Assembly (NCBI RefSeq): GCF_020184175.1
Contig: NC_065531.1
Coordinates: forward strand, 70,588,604-70,652,603
Source of the DNA: Aphis gossypii
Taxonomy: Eukaryota > Arthropoda > Insecta > Hemiptera > Aphididae
Length of the DNA stretch: 64,000 bases
Reading direction: 5' to 3'
Below are positions 27,566 to 41,848 of this stretch, one piece after another (within the stretch, counting starts at the first letter, position 1; each line of letters opens with the position of its first letter). Below the pieces are notes generated by a model, which worked only from the letters and a program-made list of their open reading frames with translations, made no database searches and was not told the DNA's origin. The translations under genes and the position numbers were made by a program.

Positions 27566-28169
27566 AGATTCTGAATGAAGTGATGAATGTATTGATTTTA
27601 TGATGATGTGTGTTTTTTGTTTGTGTTTGTGTCTGTGAACAGTATAACTAGTCAAAATAATTTTTCAATTTAAAATGTTGGGGGTGGTCTCCGATGGTAA
27701 AGTGAATATCCTTGATGCATTATAGAGGTAAAAAGTAAACATTTTCCAACAGTTTTCAAAAAAATCGAGAAAAACAAAAAAAAGAGACGGAAAAACGGGA
27801 ATTTTTACGCAAACCAGTTTTCGACCAAATCGATTTTTTTATATGGTTGTAACTCAAAAACTAATCACTGTAAATACTTAGTAGCTAAGAGTTGAAAATT
27901 TAATACAAGATTTTCCATAAGTTTAGCTTACAATAATTATAAAGAACTTAAATTTTGGTGTATTCAGGCCATTAAAACATAAACCACCTTTTTCACCAAC
28001 CACTGAAAATAATATCCTAAGCTGACCAGTGACAAATCGTCTTCGTTCAAAATCGTTTTTCGTATACAATGATACCTATCATTGGATTCAAATTTAACAT
28101 TCTTATAATATATATACCTAATAGTGATCCACAAGGCACCTGTACAGCAGAGCGGTACCCACTTATCCG
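27566..28169 (+). repeat. Interspersed repeat, internally deleted copy
   Basis: This segment begins AGATTCTGAATGAAGTGATG and ends at CCCACTTATCCG followed by a T run. The same two ends, in reverse orientation, bound 41849-43051, and much of the interior matches too (the blocks around 27790-28000 and 28030-28169). It lacks about 600 bases of the interior of the larger copy. No terminal inverted repeat is visible, so the class is unknown; it carries no protein. Confidence 0.75.
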
Positions 28170-28268
28170 TTTTTTTTTTTAATTTATGAACAATACTTAC
28201 TTTTATAATAAAATCGTACAATATTAATATTATATAGGTAGTATACGTTATAATAAATAAAATTATAA

Positions 28269-28274
28269 TTTAAT
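28269..28274 (-). promoter_or_regulatory. Candidate poly(A) signal of the proximal NHA gene
   Basis: ATTAAA on the minus strand, about 75 bases past the stop codon at 28351-28349. It is a common variant signal at an appropriate distance. Confidence 0.35.
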
Positions 28275-28348
28275 AAATGGTAAAACAATAAACACGCAAG
28301 TGGACGTGTACGAGTTGTATTTCATGCGTTCTAAGACGAAGTGTTCGG

Positions 28349-31300
28349 TTATCTATCGGAGTGAGATAACAACCTGGGACCAAACCACTGAATGCCGAAT
28401 GCCCCTATAGGGGCTGTGACTAGTATGGAGATAACAGAGATGGTCAACAATCGACTAGCACTTTCCATATCTTCGTCTGTCCCCATCATTCTCGCCATTT
28501 CCAACGCTACCGGAGCAAGAGCGGCCTGCATAAAAAAAATATTATGTTATATTATATACGCGGAGCATACACGTAAATAATTAATAGCAAATTTATTTGT
28601 GATAAACTTACATAAACCGTATGAAAGATTCTAATCGAAACAGGATTACGAATACGAATATAATATATTGTATAATACTATAAATGTGATACTTGCCTGT
28701 ACAGTTGCTTTGGGAAGCCACGCGATATTAATGAATATTACTTCTTTAAAGTTGAGTCCTGCTCCCCAAACTGCACACGACGTTACAATCAAACGCACCT
28801 AAAATATAATCTAGTAAATAGTTTATTTTAAAATATTTTTTAAGTATCTGTTTTATCCGTCATATAATTAATAATTAATTAAAATAATAATATTTTTTGT
28901 AAACAAATACATTCCTATGTATGTATTATATTATCACACTAAAATGTTAGCTGATAACTATATATTTGACTGCACGAGAATACAACTTACTATCAATCCA
29001 CAAACGAGTACTAACAGTCCAGCGATGACTATGTCGCCACCCTTGAGAAGTTCGAATTTGACTTCAGTGCCTATAGACGCAAATAGAATCGGTTGGAGTC
29101 CGAACCAAATACATTCGAACACCGCTTCAACTGGGTTAGATTTGTTGTGGGCTCCATCTTGTACGTCGTCGTGTGACAATACTATGGTCGATCTGTTACA
29201 GTTCTGCTTTTCTTCTCTCCACTTCCAACCGGTGCCCGCAACGAACGACGATATGATACAAGCTAGAGGACCAGCTCCCGGATATCCGTACCACTGACTG
29301 CCGGTCACGGCCAGAAAACCACCGGAGCCTAACAGAAATGCTCTCTTCGCTGTTACCGATTTTTCCGCCTGAATGAAACGTTGAAAACTTTAGACATTAT
29401 CGTTGCATCTTATCGACATCACACCGCTCTCGTTTCATCGACCTACTTGTTTTTCACGATTCTGGTCGTTATTTTGTAGTGAACCTTTTCGGGTGGTGTA
29501 AGATACGTTTGCCCACGGTGCGGGTGGCACAAAAATTAAAAGGAATCCCCACACAAGTCCTAATGCAGTCCCAATGCAGACGTCTTCAGGCCCTTGAACG
29601 ATCTTACTGGTTAAGTCACCTGTTTACAAATAGCGTTGATCTATACATAGCATATATTGTTGTACTTACATCATTTTAATTAATAACTGTAATTTAAATA
29701 TTTTTACTTAAAATGTGAAACAAATACTAAAAAATAGTCATACTATGTATAATTTATTCTTATTGCGTTGTTATCAAAGTAAATTTGTGGAAGTAAAATC
29801 AGTTGCGTCGTACAGTGTAATATTAAGTAATATTATAACATTAAATATTTTAATATATAACATCGACGTACCAGTTGAAAAGACGATGCCCGACAAAACC
29901 CCAAAAGCGCTGATTGACACGATGTCGTCTAAACTCGATGCAGCTATCACCAACGTGTTGACTCCGTTTTTTTCCCCATAACCCATATGCTTCAATCGTA
30001 ACAGATTCGGCACTAATACAGCCGGACTGACGGCTGACAAGACGAACCTTACAAATCAAATATACATACGATTTTACATACTATTATATCTAAAATGATT
30101 TATTAAAAGTTATTTATTGGATTTTTTAGAACATGATAATAATAATAATATTATAATAGGTAGGTTTCATTTAAAATTGAAGTATTAAACGTTAGAAAAT
30201 ATTTGGCCACAAAATTAAATTGAATGATATCATTGATTCATAAATCATAACCATTTTACAATTGATAAATAATATATATGTTACAATCAATTGTCCAAAT
30301 GATTCAAAATGTTATATAATAACTATTGCTGTTTGTGTTTTTTTTTTTTTTTTATTAATTTAGTATTTTGATGTAAATTTAATTTCCGATTTATTTAGGT
30401 GTGCTAAAATCATAGCGACAATTTAAATGAATTCAACGACATACAATATAATTAAAATACGATCCACTCATTCGGTATGACGCGTTGGTTAATAACGAAA
30501 ATATTGTTTTAATTAATGCGACCAAATGATAAAATCATGATCATAATAATTTAACGAAGTATTGCGCTTACAAATGTTATACATGCGGTACAACGCGTAG
30601 GCACGTTGTCTTGCGTCCTTTACGATTGACTTGTTTAAACAGCATTAGAAAAATACTTAAAAAATCTCACGACGAATAAATAATGTAATACGGTCGCGTG
30701 TCATTAACACACTAAAATCGTTTAACCGCGTAATCGTTTTTTATTTCTCTCAGACGTTGAGACGTAGCTGAAAATATTGCCGAAATTGGACAATTAATGT
30801 CGATTTCATACCTATGTGGGTACTTCATTTCAAACGAATTACACGTTAAAGATTTATCGATACCGTCATATACATATAGTATCAATCGTGATAATATCGT
30901 TATAATAATGTACATCTGTTCGTTTCGTAAAAGACGAACCCACTTCGGTTGCGTTTACACAATAATAATAATAATTGTCAAGTCGAAAAAGCACCAGAAG
31001 TTTTTTCCGGTGTTATTCTTATCTCTGATTTTCGTGCAAATGCTGACAGATGGTGGCCGTTCTCGGAGCGGCCGCGGTATAAGTTCAAATCGACTTTATC
31101 GGTTACATCGATATAGTCGTTGTTTTTTTCATTCGTAACCTAAAGGCGATCTCACAACGGCAACATCCGTTCCTAGGTTAGGTCCGTACTCGCTGCAGGC
31201 GTACGCCTTTATTTTATCATCATCATATACAAATAATAATTCACCGTACGACGATTTATCATTTAATAATTTATCGCTAGTTAATTCGTCGCAGTATATC

Positions 31301-34300
31301 ATAATATAACAATTAACTGAAACAATATTTGTCTATGGACATGTTATAATATTATATAAATTATATAATATTATCAAATCGTTATTGTTACACACTCACC
31401 CGAGCATCAGACCCCATTCCCAGGAGAAATTGGGCAAAATGTAATGAGCCGCTACGGCCGCCGCCGCCGCTTCGGCCACGCACGGCAACAGCGCCAGTCT
31501 GGTCACGGCACCGCTGAGCCGGCGTAACTGGGCCGCGTTCATTTCCAAGCCGCCTTTGATCAAGATCACCGACAGCGCAGCCTCTCTGCGAACAACATAA
31601 TATTATCACGTCAATGACGACGACGATCAATCGATAATGCACAGCGAAAATATTTTTATCGTATTGTACATAGGTCTTGCGATGTCCTCGGATTTAATTT
31701 TATGGACGCGTGACAAAATATAACAGTATTATACAGTGGCCGATGTTTTTTGGACCACGAATTTTAGTTTGAAAATCACGAGTTTCGAATTATTATTATT
31801 GAAAAAAAAAAAGGTTTGGTTTCGATTTGGTACGAAAGATTGCGTAAATATTATTATTGTAATATTAACGTTCGATATATTCAATAGATTTACACCGTTT
31901 ATTCTAGTTGACAAGTTCGATTTTTAGAAATTAATCAATTCAGAAATCATACACTATAAAAATGTGTTTTGGTCTTTTTTTTTGACTTTTGTCTAAAATT
32001 AAAATATCCTTGTGCCGTTCAAAAAAAAAAAAAATGTAACTAGCTATAATATGTCTTGTATAGGTTTACCACTCCTGCTGCGATGTAGTGTCTTTGCAAA
32101 GGCACGGTGGGATGAAAATCCAAAAGTTTTGCAAGTGTTAAACCGTGTCAAGTATCTACTCCCCTTATTGACAGTAAAGGTATACTTAACATTTTAATAA
32201 TTATATGCGTAGAACTGAAAATAGTATTATTTTTATTTGTCAATTCAGATTGTAAAGTTAAGAAATAAGAAGTACAATTTATTTTTTAAAGATTCACGCA
32301 TAAAACTTTTCTACTCTCGGACCCCTTCCCTTGCCCATTCATAAAAAAATACATCGAATAATATTATACTTATCAGGGTTGGTAAATATAGACGACTGAA
32401 TTTATTCAAACTCTCGATATCCAAGTTAGGTATCTGAAAAGAGTTTAATAACTCAATATAAAATACTGTAAGTCAAATTCATAATAATACACTTAGAATT
32501 TATAATATACAATAATAATTGTTATACTACACTAACTGTTATTAGCTATATTTCCTAGTACCGATATTAATTTTATATTTTATTATGCGTATAAATATTT
32601 TTACTCTACGCTTTGATCGAAAATTGTGCACGATTATATTTAAAAAAAGTAAAATCATCAATACCATAATATACCTTTAATGTACATTTTCATATTATAA
32701 GTACTACTTAAAACGATTCAAAAAAAATGATATTAATATAGATAACATTGATTCTTTTAAATAACAATTTCTGACTAAGTATAAATAATTTAAAAAAAAA
32801 GTAATGCTTACATAATTCGCGATGTTAAAGTACAAATTATTAAAAAAATGAAATTTTTATTTTTTTTTTGTTTTTTTATTTCATGAAATCTTTTCACCTG
32901 GAATTTCTATACAAAACTAATATACTCATCTCAAATTAAAATATTTTTATATAATTAACCATATAAGTTCGAAGTTTAATTTTTATACATAAAAATCTTC
33001 AGAAAAAACACAATATAAAATAAATTTGCACGTTTTCATTCAAAAATTTAAAAATCTAAAAATGGTTGATGTATTGACTTCGAGTGATGTAAAAAATATA
33101 TTATTTGAAACAATTAATATTCATTACAAAAAATTACATAATATACCTACGTCTTACTTAACATATTATTGTGCCTTTTTATTTTTTTTACAAACAGCAG
33201 CGTTGACTGTTTAGGTACTCAAGCTGCCCTGACTTTTAACACAGTTATTTTGCTGGTTTTAGCCAAGTATAAAACTAAAGTCAAAAGTTATAACAACTGT
33301 TTTATTTCTTATTATCAACAGTAACCCTATAGGAACGAATAAATATTCGTTCTTCGTGAAACAACAATTCCTGAAGTGAGCCTGTTTTCAAAATGTAAAA
33401 TTCAAAAATAAAACTTTGAGGTATACACATTTTCAAGTTAAGGATTACCTATGTACTAAAATTTTAAAACCACGGATGGTATGTAAGTACTCGGCGAACC
33501 GTTGTTCACTTACACATACGCAATTGTTGATTAATAGTTAATTAAATTAATTTGCTCTTATTAATAACAGATAATATTCGTGGCCAAGACAAAAAATGGA
33601 ACCAAATACTGAACACTACGGAGTGACTACGTAGATTTATAATAAAATAAATAAAATGTCGTCGGCCTGATAAACATGATCTACATTATGGTAAACTTTA
33701 TATTAATTGATTTTCAAGAGGTATAGAGATGAAAAACGATCTCTCCATGTATCTTTATTGTTTTAACACAAATATTAATGTTAGTACGATAAAAACTATC
33801 ATTATTTAATTATTGTGATTTGTAATCGATAAAAGAACGGAGTTGTTTCACTATTATCTGTCATAAAGTTTGTGGTCGGCATTACAGTTTTTACACTTAA
33901 TAATGTATACGAATAATCGAGTTTTCGGAATAATTATTATAATAGCAGTATTATGTGCAGATCGGGCAGACCGCACGCTCTATAATAACATCGTTGGCTC
34001 TCTCGAGCATACCAAAGTAGGCGTGTGCTAAATTTAGATTTAATAGAAAAAAAAAAATGAAAAAATTTAAACCCAACACGATTTGAATAGGTATTATAAT
34101 ATTGTATAATAATATCGTTACCGCATGATCGCCACCAGGTGGACGCACCAGGGGGCGGTGACGGTGTACAGGCCGAAGTTTTGCAGAGCGATGCCGGCCA
34201 GCATCATGCCCAACAGGGGCGGAAGGCCGCCCGCCGCGTCCACGGCGTGGCCCGCGGCCAGCCCGGCCACGTACAGCATGAACATGGACGCCACGCTGCC

Positions 34301-34564
34301 GCCGGGCACGGCCATCAGCGACGGCGTCACGTTGACGCGGAGCAGACACCAGGCCACGGCCACGGACAGCAGGACGGCGATCGCGTCCGCCGCGGTGGCC
34401 GGCCACCGGTGGTCGGACCGGGCCAAGAGCGACGACGACCGCATCGATGGCCGGCCGTCCGCGGCGTACGCGCTGTTCGTGGCGGCGTTGTACCGTTTCA
34501 GCGGCTGCAGACCGGCCAGCGGCGGTTGTGCGGCCGTACCGCCGTTGTTCTCGTCTCCTCTCAT
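28349..34564 (-). CDS. Sodium/hydrogen antiporter NHA (SLC9B-like), proximal copy
   Basis: Membrane cation/proton antiporter of the CPA2 family (animal NHA1/NHA2, SLC9B), moving Na+ or Li+ against H+. Exons in transcript order: 34564-34122, 31585-31400, 30047-29872, 29619-29447, 29368-28991, 28798-28697 and 28525-28349, giving 544 codons plus TAA. Seen: a short hydrophilic N-terminus, then TM blocks with GGLPPLLGMMLAGIAL, EAALSVILIKGGLEM, LSAVSPAVLVPNLLRLK, and the ion-binding aspartate pair in SSLDDIVSISAF. Later come TGSQWYGYPGAGPLA and IAWLPKATVQAALAP with the conserved lysine. Human NHA2 is of similar length. The ATG at 34564 was chosen because a good acceptor (CTCTTGTTAG) lies 14 bases upstream, implying a 5' UTR intron. 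The exon 6 donor is GC (GCAAGT), not GT. The first exon is strikingly GC-rich. Confidence 0.95.
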
Positions 34565-35500
34565 TTCTCGCGATCCTTCTAACAAGAGGAATATTAATAC
34601 TATTGATATTATGTATTAGCACCGAGAAGACGTCACGACCGCATCGTGTATCGTTCCCGACTCGCGGACACATATAGCAAATTTTACGTTTACAGCGAGT
34701 AATATTATAGTCTATATTTTGTTCTGTCGTTTTTAGGATCTAAATCATCGTGAAATCGATAGTAAAATTATTATCTATAGCAGGAAAATCCGAAGCTTTT
34801 ATTAATGTTTTAATGTCGAAGCGAGTTTTAAATAATAATCATGGTAAATTTCTAGTAAACTTTAAAATCGTTAGACGAAGACTGCACGAGTGCGGGTGTG
34901 GCGTCCTCTTGACATTATTATATATTTGAAGTAACTATACAATTATAACGATGAGATCAGTTACGTCCTCGTTTTTGTTCTTCGAAAATAAATAATAAAT
35001 AAAAACTAGTTAACAGATTAAGACGCACGAGACAAATATTATGCACTCGTATTTTGGTTACTCGCGAGTTTACGTCACCAGAAGCGTACTATACAGCTGA
35101 GCTCGCGACGTTTACAAAACGCGACACGGATAATATTGTAATGTGCTTCGCGAGAACGGTGGAAAAATGACATGAGGCAACAGTCAAAACGATTTAGAAT
35201 GCAATGATAACAAACGCGTGGCGGGAGCGCGTGTCGAGATATTGACTGTGGGAGATGCCAGCAAATACGCGATGCGTGAGTATCGCGATGTTATAATATA
35301 CTGTTAAGGCTGGGCAACTTAACCGATTTATTTGTTTATTTAACTTATCGAGGCAAATATTATATGTGTTTAGTTTGACGAGTAGTTTAGGTGTCGAGAT
35401 TGCCATTTTCTATACTGAATTTCAGCTATATTTATATAAGGTCGTATTTTAATCGTTACACTACGTTAATTAATTGATCCCATTTGAAATCCAGAAAAAG
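34565..35500. promoter_or_regulatory. 5' flank of the proximal NHA gene
   Basis: Mixed composition with CG-containing patches (34620-34680, 34860-34910, 35020-35300). The likely 5' UTR exon and promoter of the minus-strand NHA gene should be here, because the first coding exon is preceded by an acceptor. I could not fix the UTR exon or the start site by eye. Confidence 0.35.
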
Positions 35501-37334
35501 TGCATGGACCACTTCGACAGTCTTAAACTTAGTATAAATGAGATTAATCAACAATAGGTAATACATTTCTATAAAACAAAATATATCATGAGATTTTGGG
35601 GTTTATACTCGGTATATTACCTATTAATAAATATATTTATATTCTTATGTATTAGTATCTTTAATACCTATAAATGTATGTGTGTATATTTCTTAATTTG
35701 TCCTCCATAGAATCAAAAACTACTATATAATTTTTAAGAATAGTTATAGCAATAGATTTCTTGAGATTTGGGGTGAGTTTGTAATTTCATTTTTCAACTC
35801 ATATAAGTTGCATGGGTTAGCTCACGTAGGAATTTTTTTTCTGCTTAACACAGTGTATACAAACAACATGACAACTGTATACATAATGTAAACAAACATA
35901 ATGTATACAGTTGTCATTGGTTATAGATATGAAAATAGTTATTATGGTTGGATATAGTTGTCTGTATTGTATCATATTTTATAATTTAGGCAAATAAAAC
36001 TATATTATATTACTATATAAATTTAAAGTTAAGTAACAGATTTTTCATATATAATCCAAGCAAATAGAGTATAAATGAGGCCTATAGAATAAAATATACT
36101 CTTCCAGTTTTGAAGATTCAAGGTAAGTTAAGATAGCAGATTGAACCAGTTATTTTAGTATGATTTACCCGCTATTAATAATATTAAAATCATAATTGCA
36201 CGTTCGTTTATATCTGCTTGCAATTGTTTCACGTAAGAAATTTAGTTCTTTATTACTATGCACCACGAATGGATTTCTCATATCGATTTCATTTATCCCC
36301 AAGCAACATTGGGTAGTACTGAGAGTAAAATATAAAATATTTGTAATTCATGAGATTATATTTTGATATAAATAGTATGCTTCTCACACGTTTTTTTCCC
36401 ATTGATAGGTAATTATTTTAATTCTCTGTAATTTATATTCGATTTTTTCTTCACGATGAAATATGAAAAGGAATAAATAAAAATACATCTGAATATAGAT
36501 GTACAAAAAATCAAATAAAGCTATCTACGTAAGTATATTGCTGCGATGAGAAATGAAAAGTAAGTATGGAACATAAATTGTCAATACCGATTATAAACTA
36601 TTATTGAATTTTATAAATATATACAACATACAAAATACAATGAATGGATACTGAGTACGGTTAGGTAATAGTATTTCGTGTAAAAGTGCTTTGGTTGGTA
36701 TTAGCTCTTCAAAAATATTGTTAGTATCCGAGTCGCTGACTTAAAATCTGATCAGCTAGGTATGAATAAATACTTATTATAGAAAATGTCTTATGATAAA
36801 GCTGGCTGAACCATAATATAGAAGAAATAATAATATCTGATATTTAAAACCAATACGTTTAATTTAAGAAAGATAAAATATTTTAAAATAGAAAAAAATC
36901 AAACAGGTGACATTATAATAAATTAAATATCAATAAATTTTTCATCATATATATTTTAGTATAATATAAGACAAAATAAGCACTTATATTAGTCATTCAA
37001 TAACCGTATCATAATATGAAAGTATTTTGGTTACTTTATATAAGTGTATAACTAAAACGTAACATGTAACGTTTATCGGTAAATAAATATTTATAATTCG
37101 ATTGTTAATTTGTAACGAAGGTATTTACTATTTTATGTGTGTCATAAAAACGTGATTAATATAAATCAATAACTTTATCTATGTCATATATTGTAAATTA
37201 GTTTCCATTATTCATGTATTGGTACATAACATAATTATAGTAAACTAGTAATATTTATAGTTTGAAGGTGTATAATGAGAGTTCGAATGATATCATAGAA
37301 TTAATATACTTGAAACAATCAAAAGCATTTATAC
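35501..37334. other. AT-rich intergenic DNA
   Basis: No supportable gene. A local inverted similarity occurs around 35850-35915 (repeated ACAACTGTATACATAATG-like words). Confidence 0.5.
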
Positions 37335-37691
37335 CACTGATTCCCAAACTGGGGGGCGCGCCCCCCTTGGGGGACGTGTACACATTGTTGGGGAGGCGCA
37401 AGCAATTATTACAAAATACAGTTTTTATTTAATGATTATTATTATTAATATTTCATACTAATTTATTCCTATAATATTTCACCTTAATTGATTGTTACAT
37501 TTTATTATTTACTATTATATATATTTCATAATTATTATCATCAATAAAGAAGTTGTCATTTCGAATATTTTATAGTTTATTTGTAAAGTACACCAAAAAA
37601 GGTGATCAATTTTTTCAATCTATAGGAGGGGCGCGAGATTTTTGAAAATCTACAAAGGGGGGCGTAGAATAGAAGAGTTTGGGAACCACTT
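37335..37691. mobile_element. hAT-like non-autonomous element (MITE)
   Basis: The left end reads CACTGATTCCCAAACT and the right end, reverse complemented, AAGTGGTTCCCAAACT. These 16-bp imperfect terminal inverted repeats are of the CAGTGGTTCCCAAACT type seen in hAT elements. G-rich and C-rich blocks follow the ends internally. No ORF. A clear 8-bp target duplication was not found, so the element may be old or its ends eroded. Confidence 0.6.
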
Positions 37692-39937
37692 TGGTGTAAA
37701 TTTTATACCAAATGTTTAATATGACTGTCTATAAAATATGAGTAAGTACCTCTCCCTTAACCATAAAAACGTTTATAAATTTAATATTACCTACATACAC
37801 TCTTGTTTCGAAATTTTTTTATTGACTTTTATAAAAAAAAAATTAAAAAATCATTTAAATGTCTATAAATAGCTCAAACAGATTTATCATTCTAACTGTT
37901 CTCTTTTTACTTACCATAGTTGTAAATTTATAAATAATAAAGCGTTGAAAAAATGTCATAAAATACTTAAATACTATTTAATGATAAAATTAAATTAGAA
38001 AAAAAAAATAGATTTTATATACTCTTCAAGAAAAAAATTATTCCAACAATACCTACTTGTAAAAAAACTACCATATGTTGATTTTTGTGAATCGTATTCA
38101 TTAAAACAAATGTGCTCCTCGTTGTTTGACATAATTTAATAGTGCAAAGAGCGAAAACTTTTAGTTTTAAGTATTAATTATACATTTATACGTTACAATA
38201 TCTACGTGATTCAAATACGGTTTTCGCAAATTAATATTATATATATAAAAAAAAAAAATAACAATAATAAATTACGGTACTGGAGTTTTTATATTTATTT
38301 GCACGATTATCATATCACTATTGTGTTGAACATAATAAATCACTAAGAAAAAAACGATGGCTGATAGTGTTGAAAATCAGTTTTATGTTACACAAGCATA
38401 AATGTTGTTTTTTATTATCGTGTTATAAACATCACAAGACTCCCACCGTTCTTGCAATTAAGAGTATTGTACCTACATATCTAATTAATATGAGACTTTT
38501 AAACCATAGTAACGAATTTGACCAAAGGCCGTTAAAAGTACGATTAGGATATCAACGAAAACAATGTCGCGGGAGAGGGATATGATCGGAGATAAGAGAA
38601 AAAAAAATCAAAAAATATAACAATAATTTTACCAATAATTACATTTTACGCTTTTTGCTTAAAGCATATTATTTTATTAAGCATATATTGCATGTATACA
38701 CCATAATTACACTGATAAAGTGTATAAAACCTTTTTTTTTTATTTCTTTATTGCAAACACGGTCGATTAGTCAGCTTATCTTATCCAATATTAAATGATA
38801 ATATACCTGTATTATATATTTTATGGTACTTACAAATTATATAGATAGGCACACAACGCAATGAAGCAGCAATTGAGTAAAAAAAAAATAATAAAACTAT
38901 TCTTTTCAACAATTTTGTATTTACAAGTTCCTAACGATATTAAGTTAAGATTTCCTACGTTACCTACCATAATATTATGCCAGTGAATAATAATAATAAA
39001 AATATTAAGTAGAAAGTTAATATGAATTATGATTATAACTATTATAATGTTTATTTTTAATTATAACAATCATTGTATTATGGTAAATTTCGTTAGATAA
39101 AAAATATACACGATTGCTTAACTATGTAGTTCTGTTTATGTGCAATACTCGTATGTATATACGTATGTACAGTGTAGACTGTAGACTATCATAAATAATA
39201 TAATACTACGAGTATAAGAATATTTATACCTACATCATCGTTACCTATTGTTTTATTAAATGTCTTGAGAACATATTATGTTAAATGTTCAAGCTTTTTT
39301 TTTTTATTAACAATCAACAATTATTATATTTATATATTTACTAAAACATTGTATTTAAATAAAAATATAATGGTACACAGTTCAACAATTAGATAGATCA
39401 TAGGTACGTCGTAATATGAATGAAACATAAACTTAACCTTGGACTGTATATATTGTGTATTTTACGCTAAGGATTAAAATCATTAAGTTGGATTATAGAG
39501 TAATAATATTACAGAATTATAATTACTATACATATAGATTATATATCATAATTATTTCATTGCAAAATAGCAAATCTACAAAGTATTACTAAACTACTGA
39601 AGTATTAACCGACAAGTATTGTACTGCGAGTGTATGCAATCGGTGGTGAATGTCGCCAAAATGAACAAAATCATTGATGAATATCGGTGATAACGGCGTT
39701 GAATATTATATAATACACATTATATTATAATTAATGGGAATACTGATTTCGAAAAAATCTCAAGATAATGGTAAAGTCACAATCATGGTTGTATATCCAT
39801 AACCGTAGTCACAATATTAATGTACAATTCTATTAAGAAAGCATCATACTGCATGTAAATAATATTATAAGCAGATATTGACTATTGTTTAAGATGATAA
39901 TTTTGATAAGTACAGATAGTATAGTAAATAATGATTT
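37692..39937. other. AT-rich intergenic DNA
   Basis: No gene seen. A 72-codon frame at 38367-38585 (plus) has a lysine/arginine-rich end but no recognisable feature. Confidence 0.5.
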
Positions 39938-41460
39938 AAAATTCTGAGCGGTCAGCGGAGCGATGAATATATTGATTTTACAATGAAAATAAATAGGTAT
40001 ATGTTTTTTTTTTTCATTTAATTTTTGTGTATGTCGTATGTGTACACGATTAAGTAGTCGATTAAATTCTTCGATTTTAAACTTTGAGGATAGTTATGAA
40101 ACACAAATTGGATCTAATTTGTACTTTGCAGAGGTTAATATTAAAAATTCCCAGTGTTTTTAAAAATAATCAGGAAAAACTAGGTAACAAAAAAAAAAAA
40201 AAAAATGAAAAACAGAAATTTTAAAACATTAATTTTTATGACCGTTTGAAGTTCAAATATTTAAGACATTGAATATTCACCCGTAAAATAATAACTATTT
40301 TTTTTAATTAAAATTTTTTGTTTCAAAACCGAATAATCGCGGACAACACTTGAAATGTTTATCTAACTTTTATACTTTATATGTTTGCATTTCCTATACG
40401 CATAGAATCATTTTGACATTTTCTAAATATTATCTTTTTGAGCTATTTATAGACATTTAAAATTTTTATTTTTTTTTATATTACGACGATAATGATTATT
40501 AAGTGGGTTAAAGTTTTTGAAAATCGTTAAAACCTTTTCATAACTTTTACAATAAGGTGACATTAAATCAAAAATTAATAATAATAAAACATAAATATAT
40601 GCATTATGTCTATTATGGTATAAATATAATATATTACGTACTACGAATAATTAAATATAATTAACATTTATAAATTAAATTATTTAAACCAGTCTATAAC
40701 CCCTTATTATAGATAAAATAAATGGATTTAATAACTAGGTGTTACGTAAATCAAAAAACACAATATTTTAAAATAAACTTAGTGAAACAGGCTAGCAAAT
40801 GCCAAATTGCTATGTGTAAAATGGTTAAAATGTATTGTATTATACGACATTATATCATTTATATCATTGGAACTACCTATTATAATTTGGAGAGTTAAAA
40901 AAAATAAAAATAAAACATTTGAAACTTTTTGACATTAACTATAGAAATTTGAAATTATTGATTTAATTTTTTTTTGTTTAGACTAATAGGTAGTTATATA
41001 ATTTATTACAATTACCTACTTACGTTATTTATATATCAAAATTACATAATCATAATAATTTTTTATATGCATTTAAAGTCGAAATTTTGACTAAAGTTAT
41101 TAAATTGGAAAAATTTGTAAATTATTTTGTAGTTGGTCATACTTTTTTAGTATTCAAACCTATACCTAATAGAAAAAATATGGCATGAAAATATGTTGAA
41201 AACTTGAATACCATATTTTGTGGACATATTGCAATAGTTCGCTTTTCGTGAACCGTATTAATTGATACAAATGTTTTTTTTTTTGGACATAGTCTAACAG
41301 TGAAAATTATTAATATTAAAATGTGGGTTAACCAGGTCACAAATGTATACGATTTATATAGGTGGTTACATAAAGATCCTAACTTTATACAACTGTAGCA
41401 CTGTAATTTTAATACTTTTACACTCTGAGCGAAGTGATGAATGTATTGTTTTTAAAATAA
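39938..41460 (+). repeat. Diverged copies of the interspersed repeat family
   Basis: The segment at 39938-39982 resembles the AGATTCTGAACGAAGTGATGAATGTATTGATTTTA terminus, diverged. A second short match to the same terminus occurs at 41416-41460. Sequence between them (for example 40140-40330) resembles the interior loosely. Boundaries are uncertain. Confidence 0.4.
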
Positions 41461-41848
41461 TGTTATCATGTAAATTAATTATTCAACTTTATTAATCTAT
41501 GATTAGTGTAAGGCGAGGAAACAAATAAGGATACACTTATAATCAACATGAATATCATACTAAAATATGATAATTAATGAAATATACTATTATTACATAA
41601 CTTAAAAATGGGTATGGTCGAATTTCACTTATTTTAGTCCAATTTCACTTAAGTTGAAAAAAGGTTAGGTACCACCAGCAAAAATAAATGATATTGAAAA
41701 ATTTATTAACTTTTATGCTCAAAAGCGAATTACAAAGCGAAAATTTTTGATTGAAGTTTGTTATTAGTTTATTACCACAAAAAAAATGATAGAAATGAAA
41801 AAAAAATGTAATAAGGACAATAATTATATTTGAGGATTAAAAAAAAAG

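Noticed and set aside
31388..31642. 84-codon minus-strand ORF (RRLGNERGPVTPAQRC...)
   Set aside because: Wrong frame of NHA exon 2; the correct frame gives EAALSVILIKGGLEM and joins the neighbouring exons.
32012..32197. 61-codon ORF within intron 1 of the proximal NHA gene (KARWDENPKVLQVLNRVKYLL)
   Set aside because: Part looks coding-like, but no splice context or recognised family was found, and the frame begins in a poly-A tract.
34125..34677. Plus-strand ORFs of up to 164 codons
   Set aside because: They are antisense shadows of the GC-rich first exon of the proximal NHA gene.
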